Shown: positions 39,801 to 52,700 of the stretch, piece by piece
Position numbering within the stretch: the first letter of the stretch is position 1
How the letters are laid out: the number at the start of each line of letters is the position of its first letter
The notes under the pieces: generated by a model
The model's database searches: none
The model's input: only the letters and a program-made list of their open reading frames with translations
What the model was told of the DNA's origin: nothing
Translations under genes and position numbers: made by a program
Source: Siphlonurus alternatus
Lineage: Eukaryota > Arthropoda > Insecta > Ephemeroptera > Siphlonuridae
Length of the DNA stretch: 64,000 nt
Assembly (NCBI GenBank): GCA_949825025.1
Contig: OX463780.1
Location: forward strand, 26,440,118 to 26,504,117
Direction of reading: 5' to 3'

Positions 39801-42402
39801 TTGTGCTGTCGTTTGTATTTTCTTCCTCTCTTTGCTGTGTTGCGTCACAATATTTCTATATATTTTCTCTAGTTGACGACAGCTTCAAAATGCTTGATGC
39901 CAAGCATCTTTCATGACATTAATAAATCCTGTGTATAGACACTTTATGGACTTTTGAATCAAGGTATTTTAGATGCAAGTTAAATCATGTTTATGTTGAA
40001 AATTATTATTTTTTTTTTTTTTTTTTTGGTTGCAAATCCTGTCCATCACTTTAAGACTGTCCCTCATCTAATTTTGTAGTTTCTCTTCATTCAATTCAAC
40101 CGCGATGACTAACATTATGTTTTTGTCTAGGTGGCCGCATCAAGAGCTGGAAGCGACGCTGGTTCATCCTCAATGACAACTGCCTCTACTACTTTGAGTA
40201 CACGACCGACAAGGAGCCGCGCGGCATCATCCCTCTGGAGAACATTCAGGTACGCGAAGCCCAGGACAGACAGAAGCCACACTGCTTCGAGCTGCACGCC
40301 TCCGGAACCGAGTTCATCAAGGCCTGCAAGACTGACTCGGAGGGCAAGGTGGTCGAAGGTGAGTGTTGTCTGAGCGTCGCAAAAGTTAGCACGGGGGGAA
40401 AATAAGACTGTTGTCAAGATTGAACATTAAAAAATCGTACCATAAATAAGAATAGTTTCAGTCAAAATAACATGGCTTTAGTTTGGTTAATTTAGGTTAA
40501 CAAATGATAAGCAGCAGGATATGGAAGTAGACAATCAGATAGCATTTGGTTTATGTAACTTATAACAGAGATTTGAATTTAATTATTTAATTTACTTTGC
40601 ATTTTTTATATTAAATTATTTATGTCAATATAACAATATCTCTAACAGAGAACAATGATTTAAAAATATAATATTATTGCATTATAATATTTTGTTTTGT
40701 ACAAGATCTCTAAGCTGGGTTGATGGGAAGGAAGTGGTATGACAGTTGTAAAAAATGTTATCTCTAAACTTCCTCCATCGTCAATGCTCGTTGGTATTTA
40801 TATCAAATCATGCCAACTTCTTCCTTTCAAGACTAATAAATTAATGTACTGTATACTATTAATGTACAATGTAAATAAATTTTCAGTTCTCATTTATGTT
40901 ACTTTCATTTAAAGTTAAAACATGATTTCAGGAATACTAATGAATGCATAATTTGTGAGAACCACAACTTTGACAATGAATTATCTAATAATTCCGTCTT
41001 AAATATGCTCTGCAATCGTAACATGACGCCATATCACTTACGAATAAACAATAGACAATAATGGTTGCATTTTTTTATTTCATAATTAGAAAATATACCT
41101 TAAATTATTTAAATTATGCTTTTCTGAATTTTTTCAGATTTTTTGGAGTGCGAGAACTAATTTTAAAAAAATATTTAAAATATCTAAATTAGGGTGGTAC
41201 ACCTGATGGGACAACCGTGACATCAGTTTGTTGTGCTGTGATTGGCTATTGATGACGTCACGGTTGTCCCATCAGGTTGTACCACCCTAATTCAGATATT
41301 TCAAATATTTTTTTAAAATCAGTTCCTGCACTCAAAAAAATCTGAAAAAATTCAGAAAAGCATATTATAATTTGTTGTATATCTTCTAATTATGAAATAA
41401 AAAATTCCAAACATTATTGTCTATTCGTCATTCAATGAATTTAATTTTATTAGCAAATCCTCCCAACAAAACCCTGCTAGAAAATTATGACAATTTGAAT
41501 ACAGTGATGGATCAATATTAACATTGAGCCGAGGGTAACTGATGTGTCGCTGTTCCAGGCAAGCACACGGTGTACCGAATGTCAGCAGCCACAGAGGAGG
41601 AGAAGGAGGAGTGGATTAAGTGTGTCCGGTGAGTCATCACATGTCTTATCTCCTCTCACAGGATGTACATGCAGTTGGTTCACTTGATATAAGAAATCAT
41701 TCTCTATTACACTCTTCTTTTAAATACAGTACCAAAGACTGTCATTTATGAGATGAAATTGCAAGTAAAGAGCAATTTTTTGTTGTCCACTTTCACTTTT
41801 TCAATATTTTATTATGATTACACTATCAATGTGTTCTTTTTCAACGAATGTAATTCTATTAATACAGGGGAGTACAGTAAAAACTTGTTATTACGTCAAG
41901 TCAAGGGACCCAGGAAATTGGGTTTACCTTATATCAAGTTTTTCCTATACCTGCAATACTAATTATTTTTTACGGGACCTTTACTCCTTTACTCAAAATT
42001 GAATTTTTACCTTATAACATGTTACGTAATAACAAGTTTTTACTGTATTTATTAAGACACTTGTAAATGAAAGAAAAACTTTGTATCTATATTTTGTAAC
42101 AAGGAGAATACGAAGTCTAAAGCTCGACACTAAGCATTAGTACTTATTACCGGAGTCTAAAAGAAAATCTATTAGCTGAATACAGCTTTGTTGTTGTCAA
42201 TACGAGATACTGCCTATGCAAACTTTGATCTGTATACTGTTATACTATATTATTGATGTTCACATTCCAGCAACATGTTGAGTAATATATGAATGTGTAT
42301 TGATGCAGGCAGAGCATCAGCCACAACCCATTCTACGACATGCTGGCGGCACGCAAGAAGAAGGCTCAAAAGACGAGTGCACATCACCACTCCAAGAGCT
42401 AG
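31696..42402 (+). CDS. Cyth: Cytohesin, ARF guanine-nucleotide exchange factor (10 exons, complete)
   Basis: Sec7-PH protein that loads ARF GTPases with GTP at PIP3-rich membranes (ARNO/steppke family). Exons are 31696-31738, 35786-35859, 37501-37565, 37865-38131, 38457-38569, 38861-39009, 39311-39422, 40131-40358, 41559-41628 and 42309-42402. Every junction is GT-AG and in phase, giving 404 aa (human about 400). Residues 15-60 ([13 protein letters not shown]) form the coiled coil. The Sec7 domain is about 70-255, with [19 protein letters not shown] and the catalytic glutamate finger E161 in FRLPGEAQ. The PH domain is about 268-376 ([20 protein letters not shown]) and carries a diglycine (G275-G276). 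A polybasic tail, ARKKKAQK, follows. The 4 kb first intron contains a TTAA MITE. Confidence 0.97.
34101..34485. mobile_element. piggyBac-type palindromic MITE in cytohesin intron 1
   Basis: The ends are GGTAGAGATAACGCCGAACA and a near-perfect reverse complement. TTAA occurs at 34097-34100 and 34486-34489. The arms contain GATTAACATGTAAACCTTAG, shared with the elements near 43347 and 58276. Confidence 0.92.
36233..36439 (+). CDS. Candidate alternative first exon of cytohesin
   Basis: An ATG-initiated run of 69 codons ([17 protein letters not shown]..., a Ser/Gly-rich middle, then [20 protein letters not shown]) lies in intron 2. It has strongly GC-ending codons like the true exons and unlike the intron. 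It is followed by GTACAC, a weak but usable donor, in phase 0; cytohesin exon 3 also starts in phase 0. Splicing would replace the first 39 residues by a basic N-terminus. Alternatively it is a 71-aa single-exon frame ending at 36448. No family was recognised. Confidence 0.42.
36738..36830. repeat. (TA)n microsatellite
   Basis: About 90 bp of alternating TA with one TATTATGTATA interruption, in cytohesin intron 2. Confidence 0.95.
41041..41430. mobile_element. Palindromic foldback element in a cytohesin intron
   Basis: The outer arms AATAGACAATAATG and CATTATTGTCTATT enclose long inverted arms (GGGTGGTACA, CCTGATGGGACAACCGTGAC) that meet at about 41235. The right arm has TGACGTCA (41253-41260) and the left has TGACATCA. 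No target duplication was resolved. Confidence 0.75.
41875..42045. mobile_element. pogo/Tigger-like MITE with TA duplication
   Basis: 171 bp with terminal inverted repeats CAGTAAAAACTTGTTATTAC and its complement, flanked by TA on both sides (41873-41874 and 42046-42047). The CAGTAAAA start and TA target fit the pogo branch of Tc1/mariner. It is non-coding. Confidence 0.88.
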
Positions 42403-43346
42403 GGTCCACGCCTTCTCCGTCCTAACCAAAGCTAAAACCGTACAAGAACCATCCACAGACTTCATTATTGTTTGTTATTTTATTGTTATAATTGTTGTTT
42501 ATGAACAAGGTGCATGTGGGGAGAGCAAGAGAGAAAACAAAAAAACAAGTGCTACAAAGTGTTGGTACAGTCAATGTGATAATGTTCTTGCTACATTGTA
42601 AGAAGAGTTCTCAAAATAGGCTTTAAATTTATTTTTAATTTTATTTCATGCATTACCAAATATTGGTAAAGAAGAGTATGTATGTATAAAAATGTAAGAG
42701 ATCTGAATTATAAAGTTATGTTGATACTGTATTTATAATAAGAAAGTTAAATTGTTGTTATTGTTTACTATTAAGGAGAAGTATTGAGTAAATCAAGTGC
42801 TGCATTAATTACAAAGAAGAGCAACAGTCAATTTGACAATCTAAATTATGTTTTTTTTTTTTTTAATTATTAGGGAGAGTGGAATATTAAGTATTTCAGT
42901 CTGAGTCAATCACAAGTCGAAATAATTTTTTTTTTTTTTTCTTTTTGTCTCTTTTAAATGTAACTCTTGATTGTACTTGCTACTATGCCTTCACTTTAAA
43001 AGAGACGCATGTATGTCTTTGTAAACTTTTTATCTAAGTAGGTGGTGGTGAGAGAAAAAAAGGGATCGGCAAATTTGAAAATTTATTTAATTTTATAGTG
43101 TTGTTTTTTTCTTAGTGTGTCTGCAAACATCCAAGATGTTTTCTTTTGTAATTTTTTTCATAATATATAGAGGTGTCACATTTTACTGATTTTTATATGT
43201 ATGACCATGTTTTTTTGTTTGTTTTTTTTTTTAAATATTTTATGACCTGTTGCTTAACAGCGTGAAATTTTCTATAAATTTTACCTTCGATTATTTACTT
43301 GATCCAAATAAATAGTGGGATTATTAAAAGCAACTAAAACAGTTGA

Positions 43347-43705
43347 GAGTAAGATAACACAAATTAGCTGATCAGTGTAGTCCTATTTGATTAGCATGTA
43401 AACCTTAGCCAACACAAGAAATTCTGGAAATTTTTTGAGAGATAGCCCTTACTACCTAGAAGTCATAGAAAAAATTTTAAAACAAAAAGTCAAGCTGCTT
43501 TTTTATTATTATTAAATTTTTTTTTTATGTTTTTTTAGTATAGGGCTTTCCTATGGAGAGCTATGCGAAAAATGATTTTTTTTTTTCCCTGTGGCATTTA
43601 AAGGGCTATCTCTAAAAAAAATTCAGAATTTTTGTGTGTTGGCCATAAGGTTACATGTTAATCAAATGGGATTACGTCAATCAGCTGACCCATGTTATCT
43701 TACTG
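43347..43705. mobile_element. Diverged palindromic MITE, flanked by TTGA
   Basis: The arms match the elements at 34101 and 58276 (GCATGTAAACCTTAGCC and its reverse). The ends are GAGTAAGATAAC and GTTATCTTACTG. The flanks read TTGA on both sides (43343-43346 and 43706-43709) where relatives have TTAA. It lies about 940 bp past the cytohesin stop, so probably within its 3' untranslated region. Confidence 0.75.
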
Positions 43706-43757
43706 TTGATCTTATGGAGTAAAAAATATACTTTTTGTACATTGTGATGAGTGATGT

Positions 43758-43763
43758 AATAAA
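43758..43763 (+). terminator. Possible cytohesin polyadenylation signal
   Basis: AATAAA followed by a T/G-rich stretch (GTTGTCTTTTTGTTATTTG). Another AATAAA occurs earlier at 43307-43312. Use of this site is inferred. Confidence 0.35.
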
Positions 43764-44500
43764 GGAGGGAATATTAAAGTTGTCTTTTTGTTATTTGAGG
43801 AAGGGATCGAGGGGTGGGGTGATATTCATAAAAATAAATCAAGGAAAGGGATTTAAGGAAAGGCATTGATTACTGCCTTATACGCATGCATATACCACTA
43901 ACTGAAAAATAATTGCATGAAACAATATTTTGTTAAATATTTATATGTTGCATGTGTTTTGTATATACATATATTTCTTTTTTCGTGATGTACAGCCCCC
44001 AGAACCTTACATTTTTATCTTTTACCAAGTCTGGTACTTTCATAATTATTTCCAAGTGTTCTATGCTTTTACAAATAAAACTCAGTAAATTGTGACGTGT
44101 TTACATTTACCTGCATTTTTACTATAACTGCACAGTTGACAATTGTTTGTTTTAGTCAGTATGTTAATTACAGCTCAATTTTGAACTGCCTTATAATCTA
44201 CCAAAGAAAATTGTACACAAATAACCTATGGTTCTAGATTTTATAGAATTCTTGTTTATAGTGTAAAATTTGTATAAATTTTCTTATTATTTTTCTTATT
44301 TGAAACAGTTTGATTAAATTTATGAAGTCTTTCATTTGTATGTGTCGGTCTGAAAAAATAACAGGTTATTAAGATTTTGATTTTCTTTTCTTTTTTAAAC
44401 AAATGGAATGTTTTGATAGGAAATCAAAAAAATGTGTATATAATGTAAGATGAAAATGTATTAATTTGATTTCAATGCTGTAGATATTAAAATTTATCAT

Positions 44501-44506
44501 AATAAA
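44501..44506 (+). terminator. Possible distal cytohesin polyadenylation signal
   Basis: AATAAA followed within 30 bp by a T/G-rich tract (TTGACTGTTGTTTTCC). It would give a 3' untranslated region of about 2.1 kb. Confidence 0.4.
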
Positions 44507-44660
44507 AGCACAATGGGTTTATTTTATTGACTGTTGTTTTCCCACTAAACTCTTAAACAAGTTGATTAAATTAACTTTAAAAAAAAATAGAGTGTTCCAA
44601 ATATTTTTATCACCTGTTGTTGCTCAAAAGGTATTGTAGAATTTTGCTTTCCAACACCAC

Positions 44661-45158
44661 AATGGGGTACTGACCAAAAAAAAAAAAGTTTCAAGTTTTT
44701 GTCAACGTTTCAAAAGGCACGAGAATTTCATGAAGAACAAGCGCTATTACAGCATTCTACGACAATTTCCTGATTTTATATGAATTTTTAAAACCTCTCA
44801 AAAATGACGTCATAGCATTGAATATTAAATGGGAAAATAGATCAGTTAACATTGCCAAATCCCATACTTAATATTGAAATGTAACCAAAACTTCATTTGC
44901 AAGGTTTTTAGGTGCTAGAATCACGATAATATGAAGGTTTCAAATTCCTACCTTAATAACTTTTCATTTTAGCAATGTTAACTGATGCATTTTCCCAGTT
45001 AATTAAGATTCAATGCTATGACGTCATCAAAAAAACTTTTAAAAATTCATATAAAATCAGCAAATTGTCGTAGAGTGCTCTAATAGGGCTCGTTCTTCAT
45101 AGAATTCACAGTACTTTTTAGTAGTATTGCTAACTCAAATACCGGTCAGTACCCCATT
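44661..45158. mobile_element. Palindromic foldback element, about 500 bp
   Basis: The ends AATGGGGTACTGACC and GGTCAGTACCCCATT enclose long inverted arms. Each arm carries TGACGTCA (44805-44812 and 45019-45026). The right end abuts the TTAA element at 45161, so the two may be nested or adjacent insertions. Confidence 0.75.
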
Positions 45159-45160
45159 AA

Positions 45161-45575
45161 GGGCATTGGGTGTAGCACCGGTAGTTGGCAACACTGACGT
45201 ATCTTCACCATGTTAATTTTTTATCTTTGCTCCTCGGAGTAATTTTTATGCTAGAGCTAAGCTGATTGCTGTAGTATCAAGATAATTAGTAGCCCAAGTG
45301 CACAATTTGGCTAAATAAAGCCTGATTTAAAGAAAAGTATTTTTTAGTAATTTTTTGAATTTACATGCATTTTTCTAAAATGTAAAAAAAAAACTTTTCT
45401 TTCAACAGGCTTTATTTAGCCAAATTGTGTACTTGGGCTACTAATTATCTTGATACTACAGCAATCAGCTTAGCTCTAGCATAAAAATTACTCCGAGGAG
45501 CAAGGATAAAAAATTAACATGGTGAAGATACATCGAGATCAGTGTTGCCAACTACCGGTGCTACACCCAATGCCC
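45161..45575. mobile_element. piggyBac-type palindromic MITE, TTAA target duplication
   Basis: The ends are GGGCATTGGGTGTAGCACCG and its complement, with TTAA at 45157-45160 and 45576-45579. The 415-bp element folds back around about 45365. The arm sequence is unlike the other TTAA elements, so it is a separate subfamily. Confidence 0.92.
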
Positions 45576-45660
45576 TTAAGCAAAACATTTACATTCACGA
45601 GTTACTGGATTCTGCAAAAAATGTTCAGTATACCGTATCACTTAAAAAGTATATTATAAG

Positions 45661-45860
45661 TAAAAACTTTTTATTACGTAAAAAGTCAAGGGATCCAGGA
45701 AATTCAGGTTTACCTTAATTATATCAAGTATTACTCCCTATATAAAGTTCTTCTTGTACCATGCAATGCTAATTATTTTTTACGAGACCTCAATTTCCTT
45801 TAATCATTATGAAGTTTTACCAAACAACAAAAGTTGTGTAATATTGAGTTCTTATACTGT
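45661..45860. mobile_element. Decayed relative of the pogo-like MITE
   Basis: TAAAAACTTTTTATTACG, AAGTCAAGGGATCCAGGAAA and CTAATTATTTTTTACGAGAC follow the same order as in 41875-42045. The terminal repeats are eroded. Confidence 0.6.
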
Positions 45861-47821
45861 AAAGTAATTATAAAGTGTCGTCAAGTGTTCTTTTAAGCCT
45901 CTTTTGCAAGATACATTTTTTCTTACAAGAAATTGTCATCTCGACACAAACAAATGGAGTTAACATTTTCTTGTAAGGAAAATTGGCATGCAAAATCATA
46001 TACAGTAATTATATAATACCGGCTGTAGTGGTAGCATGGATTTCTCCATGAGTGGTACGTAGGATGAATATTTCACAAAGTTGAAAAAAATTTAATTTCA
46101 TCTAGAATTTTATTGAAGCTATTAATTTGATAACTTTTCTACTTATATGGTGTGCAAAAATTTAATACAAAGTAATAAGTCTAGCAATATTTCGATCAAA
46201 GAAAATGAAGGATTTAATCTTTAAAAAAAAAAAAAATAATAACAAAAATATCAGTCATGTCAGGTATTGAATTACTAAATTGAAGTCCATTCAGCCTACA
46301 GCTTGTCTGATATCACTAAATTAATTTGTAGCAAAGTTTAATTTAATTCTATTTTAGCTTTTAAGAACATCTTTTTACTCTGAATTTGGAATTTGTTTGG
46401 TATGATCATGACTCACATTAGACTGATCAATAGAGCTAAAGTAGGAGAATGATAAAAATAATGATAAAAATTGAAGTTTAGTTTTTGGATAATTTATTGT
46501 CACAGGAAACAATTAGATGGACAAACATTCTGTATGGTTTTACAACACATCACATTACGATCATAAATAAAAAATATTAGTTAAAAGCAAGTAAAAAAAC
46601 ATTTCTTGCAACCCAAGATGATGTCATCATAATCAAATCAATATCAATATTATTTTTTGGACAATACAACCTTTTTTATTTTTTATTTTTTTTCAAAAAT
46701 ATACAACAAATATTTCGACACAATTTTAAAAATTAAAACAATCATAAAACAAAACTTATGGTTATGGTAGTTATTACATCTCATTTTTTTTAAATTAATA
46801 ATTTAAAAATAAAAGTGCCTTTATAAATATTAAAACAACAACAAAAAAGTTAAAATATTATTTAATTTTTTTGTGTGTGTCATATGGAAAGACCATCACA
46901 GCTGCTTAGCTTGCTCATGTGACCGGGGGTATTTAAGACGACACAGATTTGAGGTACTATGTCGGTTTGGCTGCGGCGCGGTTGTGGTACTATTTACAGA
47001 AAAAATGTCATTTTATATATTATTATTATTTTTGACTGTCCAGTAAAATCCAGTATTAACTGAGGAAGGCACACTTATTTATGTAGAGTTTGAGATGACT
47101 GCTCATCTACTGGGCAACTGTTTGGAAAAATAAGCCCAGTAAAGAATCTTAATAAAAATTACAACAAAAATACAGTAAATAACGTTACCAAATGTAAATA
47201 ACAATACATAAATGAAATAATTTTGTTTAAATGATTTTTTTAATGATTTTTTTTTTAATCACAAATATAGCATATATATTATAGTTTAATTTTTACTAAT
47301 TAAATCAAAGCTCTTGAGCTACATTGTTTACAGAGCTTTTTTTGTTTAATTTTTTTTTATATGCTCGGTATTCTAAATATATTAAAAACACAAATTAAAA
47401 ATGTTTATTGGTGTACCAACGCAAAGATTTTTTTTTTTTTTTTTTTTTTTTTGCTATATTATTTTTTTATCATGTATTAAAAACAACCTTGGACAGAAAT
47501 TACTTACTGTACAAGAAAGTGCTTGTTTGCATTTTAACAATGGCAAGACCATAACAAATGTTAGGCAATGATTTGCAACAGTATTGAAACAGTGATTTTA
47601 TTAACCTAAGTGAGCACCAAATCTCTCAAATATGGCTGTCTACAATTTACACATGCATTACATTAATCTGTCCAAGGTCTATCATGGGTGTTACAATATA
47701 TATTTTTCTTCTTTTTTCTTTTTTAAATGAATATTCTGATTTATATAGTTTTTTTTTTTTTTTTGTAATATACAGATTGGCCATTGTTGAAATTTTTAAG
47801 CCTACGATCAATTTCTATTTT

Positions 47822-47858
<37 letters not shown>

Positions 47859-49724
47859 GAAATTTGTCGTTTTGAAATTTTGTAGTAATTATGATTTTTT
47901 TTTTAAACTACTTTGCTAATAATTGTCCCATTATTTAGGGTAAGATCAAATCCAAAATTGGATTAATGCAGCATGGCAGCATGTTAAACATTTGACCTCT
48001 CCCTCCTTTCATAGTTACAGTATTAATATTTTTTTTAAATATATTTTTGAACCAATCACAAAAAAAAAAAAAAAAAAATGGAAACTTGTAATGGACAAAA
48101 ACAACAAATTAAAGCAAGTTTAAAATCTAGTGGATAAAAATTATTTCAGTAAACAAATACTCCTTAACTGTTAGAAGTTACCTATTCAATGGTAACTTTA
48201 AACATTTAGTTAAGGTCAACAAAAATAGTATGTCACAAAAAATTCAGGTCCCTTGCAAAATGCTCTTCAAATAAAAAAAAGAAGGGCTTTTCGGAAAGAA
48301 CGAATCTTTATGAAAGATATGATCCTGTCATACCTAGAATGTTCTAGCCTCAATAAATAAATCAGGAGTCCATAAAATAACACTGTTGTCAAGGCAGATA
48401 AATTGACTAAAAGTAAAATATTTCTACAACCTGATAGCTTCCTTAGGTGCAACTGCAAGAGCAACAATTTGCATTGTAATTTCCAGTCAAAAGGTTAATT
48501 GGATATTACTGATTTTGAAAACTAGCCAAAAGCCCTGTAGAAATTTATTGTGAACTCCATCAAATTAACATAAATAAAAATTTAAATAAATATACATAAT
48601 AATGACTACAATACTTCATAATAAAAAAAAAAAACAATTCCTAACCTTAGGAAAAACTTGTAATCTTAAATTAACTTGTACAACCAAGTCAAATGATAAC
48701 AAATATATTATTAACTGAATGCCTGCCATATTCAATAATCATCATAATTATGATAATTTAAAAATAATTCTATCCAACAAACTTCTCCCTACGATATTTC
48801 TCTAGAAATTATTGGGATTGGAATTTTAAATATGTGAGCATACTTCTATTAAAAAAAAAATATGTATGTTAATTACTAGGAACATAATTCTACAGAGTAG
48901 GTTTAAATAGATACGAGCAACTACAGTAATAATGGTAAAATTGAACATTAACACACCATTAATTTAAAAAATATACAATTAGCCTTAATATTTTACACCC
49001 CTATGCCAAAATTTACATTTTATTTTGTCATTGTTATAAATCTGAGGTACGACACTCAAAGTTGAATGTAACAGAATTAAGTTGCTCTGTATCTATTCCT
49101 CTCTCGACACATGTATTGTATTGTGTGTTGTTAACCTCAACAGCTACAGTTACACAAGTATTAGCTTGTACTTTCAGACATGCTAATTTTAAAGTGTTTG
49201 TTGATTGGAAAATTGGTTCGAAACATGAATAGAAATTTAGATACACAAATATTACTAAAAAGTTGCTTTCTCCTAATTCTTAACCAGTTATCACATAACT
49301 TACTGTTAGAAATGAAGACAATCCACAATAATTGGAATTATTTAAATTATTTTAGTTTTGAACCAAATTTTCTGCTTAAAGGTACAAATATAATGTTATA
49401 AAGTGCATAAGGACTTCACCATTTTATTTTGTGGACATGATTTAATTTTGTTACAACTTCAGTCTAAGATAATTGAAAGCTCAATTTAAAAGCTGAGATT
49501 GTGAACAGCTTAAACCAATCAGTGCAAAAAATAAATAAATAAAAAACAAACTCATCATTACAGAGAGAAGTTGGACTTCTGCTGAAGCTTTGTAAATTTG
49601 TAGGTTATCGTTATACTTGCACCTTCAAGTCCTGAGGGCCTGGTACAGCAGCCTGGTACGTGTGATGGCATGCTAACACTTGGTGTAGAGTGGCAAGGGG
49701 GCTGCTTGGCAGAGAGGGTTGCGG

Positions 49725-52700
49725 CTAGAAGGAAGGGTCATCACAAGATGGTCGCGTGTTGTTGGCCATGCGGTCCAGCACGGAGTTGACGTAGGCAGCC
49801 ACATCCACGTTGGAGGCTTCACTGGCACTCAGGAACGGGTGCTCCAGCAGTTTGTTGTACTTGGGTCGCTGTGTCTCCTCCTTGATCAGGCTAGAAAAAT
49901 GATGGCACGGATTAACAAAACAAAAGTGGGTTCACATTTTTACTTATTAATTTTGAACAAATCTAACTTTTTATTTAAGTAATAATGGCAATATTTTTCA
50001 TAACTGTGAAGAATAATCTGTCTTAGAAAAAATAACAAATAACAAAATTACTGTACTGATATTTCAAATCTAAGAAGATCAGTAAAAATAAAATAAAAAA
50101 CCTTTTTCAGCAAACTAACATTAGTACCAAAAAAAAAAAAAAAAAATAAAATAAACTGTCCAACAATTTTGCAGCTGGCAAACCAAATATTTTGCAGGAG
50201 AAACATTGATATTCTTGATAGTTAAGATACAGTATTACTGTACTTGTAATCATATTTCCTGCATTATAAGTTTGCATCAGGAGATCATACTTTGCCTAGC
50301 TTGAAACATTATTTTTAAGAGCCTTAGGCTCCAGGGAACAACAGCAAAAACACTAGGTAAAATTTATAGTTGTATAAATTGACTCACCAAGTGTTGACGA
50401 AGTTGACGAACTCGTTGGTGAAGGAGTTACCGTTGTCATGAGGAGCAAGGCGTGGAGGGTCTCCTTGAACCACTTGCTGCAGCTGCTCGAACACCGTGTT
50501 CCACTTGGGGTAGGGGAAATGACCCGTGGCAACCTCCATCAGCGTGATTCCCAGCGACCACACGTCAGAGCGAACGTCATAGCCCCGGGCTCGCTGAGGG
50601 TCAATACGCTCAGGCTGCAATATCAAAGAGGATATGAGTAGAGGTAAAGACACAGGAAGACACTAACTGTAACCACTGTAAATATAGCTTAGTTTATTCA
50701 GATGAAACATTTTAATTTGATGAAATGATTAAAAACTAAGTTTTAAGGAATTGACATTAAAAAATTACCGTATTTAGTCTTTAAACTTTATTGGCAGGTT
50801 GAAAATAAACAACTACTGTAATAATATTTTCAGTAGGTGGACAGCATAGTCACAATTTTCTAGGATTCAACAATAAACAATGTACCCACTTGATCTCTAA
50901 TTATTAGCCCCACTCACCGCCATGTATGGTCTGCAGCCAGCATCCCTTGTCCGGGCAATGGAGTCAACGAGCTGCCCTGAGATGCCGAAGTCACAAAGCT
51001 TGATGTTGCCGCGTTTGTCCAGCAGAATGTTGCTCGGCTTGACATCACGATGGATGATCTTGAGCTCCTCCTTCAGGTAATTGAGTGCCTTCACCGTCTG
51101 CACAGATACAGACTTTAGAACATGGCAACAATACAGTAAATGGTTTAAAATCACTAGGACTATTGAACCATTGTTGAGTGTTGTATAAAGTATTATCAAT
51201 TTTCAATAAGAGAATCAAAGCATTCAAAATCAGATATTATTATTTTTCTACAGATTCTGTAAAATAAATGCATAACTTCCTTAAAATATAATGTCTTCTT
51301 GGTATTGAATAAATTTCAGAACAACAACTTTACCAGAATATGACACCATAAAAAGCCACTGGTGATTTGAAATTTTCTTCTTCTCATATGTGTTATTTTT
51401 ATTTATTTATTTGTTTGTTTTGTTTTTTTCTTTAAAGCCCAACACTTTAAAATTACATACAGTATATGGATAGAAGGAGCACACTAAAATGTTTACTCAC
51501 CGCAACTGTTATTTTGCCAAGAATATTTTCTGGTACTCTCTGATTTAATCTCTCAAAAATAAATTTGTAGAACTTATCTAGGGACGCATCCATAAGCTCC
51601 ATGCAGATCCAGCAATCACCCTGCAATCAAACCATAAGTCAATTGGTTTTCAACATCCTTATTCTTGAAGCGTTGCGAACGAAAAGGCAAATATTTACAG
51701 TGACAAGATGATCATGTGATCAATTAAAGTACGCAGCTATTAGAGAAGTTCAAGAAGAATGAATTATAACAATTATTATTCTCCAACATTTATTTTGTAA
51801 CTTCCTGTGTCTACAAAAATTAAAAATATAAAATATATATCGTCGTTGTAGCGCGTTTTTGGCCGATCTTCCAGTTGTAAGTTATGACTCCATGGCCGAT
51901 CTATATATTGTAAGTTATAACTCTCTGGCTGATCTGCATATTGTAAGTTATGGCCTTCTGGCTGATCTGCAATTTTTCTAATTGTTCAGGAGAAGCAAAA
52001 AACTGATTATCTCCGGAAATATTAATTGGAAATTAAAATCCTGTATGCAGCACTTTTATAATGTAAATACGATAAAAAATACGTATAAAAGTCCGTCGGT
52101 CATCTTTAAAAAATAATAATAATAAATAAATGAAATTTGCCATAATCCGACAGGGCTTGAAAATGCATGTAATAATCCTCTCTCACGTTGTTAACTCGGC
52201 TAGAAATTAAAAACACGATGTAATAGAATTACAGAATTAATTAACATTAATGAAACGCGCTCGTCTTCAATATTTATTTATATATACGTCGCGTATATAT
52301 GCATATATGATACCCGTATTTTTTTCAGCTACTTAAACATTTTCATGGTTCGTTTTCTAGCTGACAAATGAAAATGCATGGGTAAGACATAAAATTACTG
52401 TGTATTATTACTATAATATTATTTCATGTTTATCATTATTTTAATTTTAGGGAAAAAAAGCGGCTGTGCAGGGACTATAAAAAAAGTTTATTTATTAAAA
52501 ATAGAATCGAACACAGCCGAGTTTGGGTGATTTTAGCATCGTCGATCACTGATAATGTCGATTTTTTTTGTGTAATAAATAACAGCAATGCAATAGGCAA
52601 TTATAAGTTCATTACTTGCAATTGATGCAAAAAAATTAGCTTACTTAGCATCATGCTACTTGTTTTACAGGTCTGCACATAAACGCGGAAATTAAACGTA

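Larger units (their letters stand above)
44507..49724. other. AT-rich region between convergent cytohesin and MKK4 ends
   Basis: It contains the nested foldback elements at 44661-45575, a decayed pogo-like copy (45661-45860) and long T runs (about 47429-47452 and 47823-47856). The part above about 46.5 kb may be MKK4 3' untranslated sequence. No coding frame was recognised. Confidence 0.5.
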
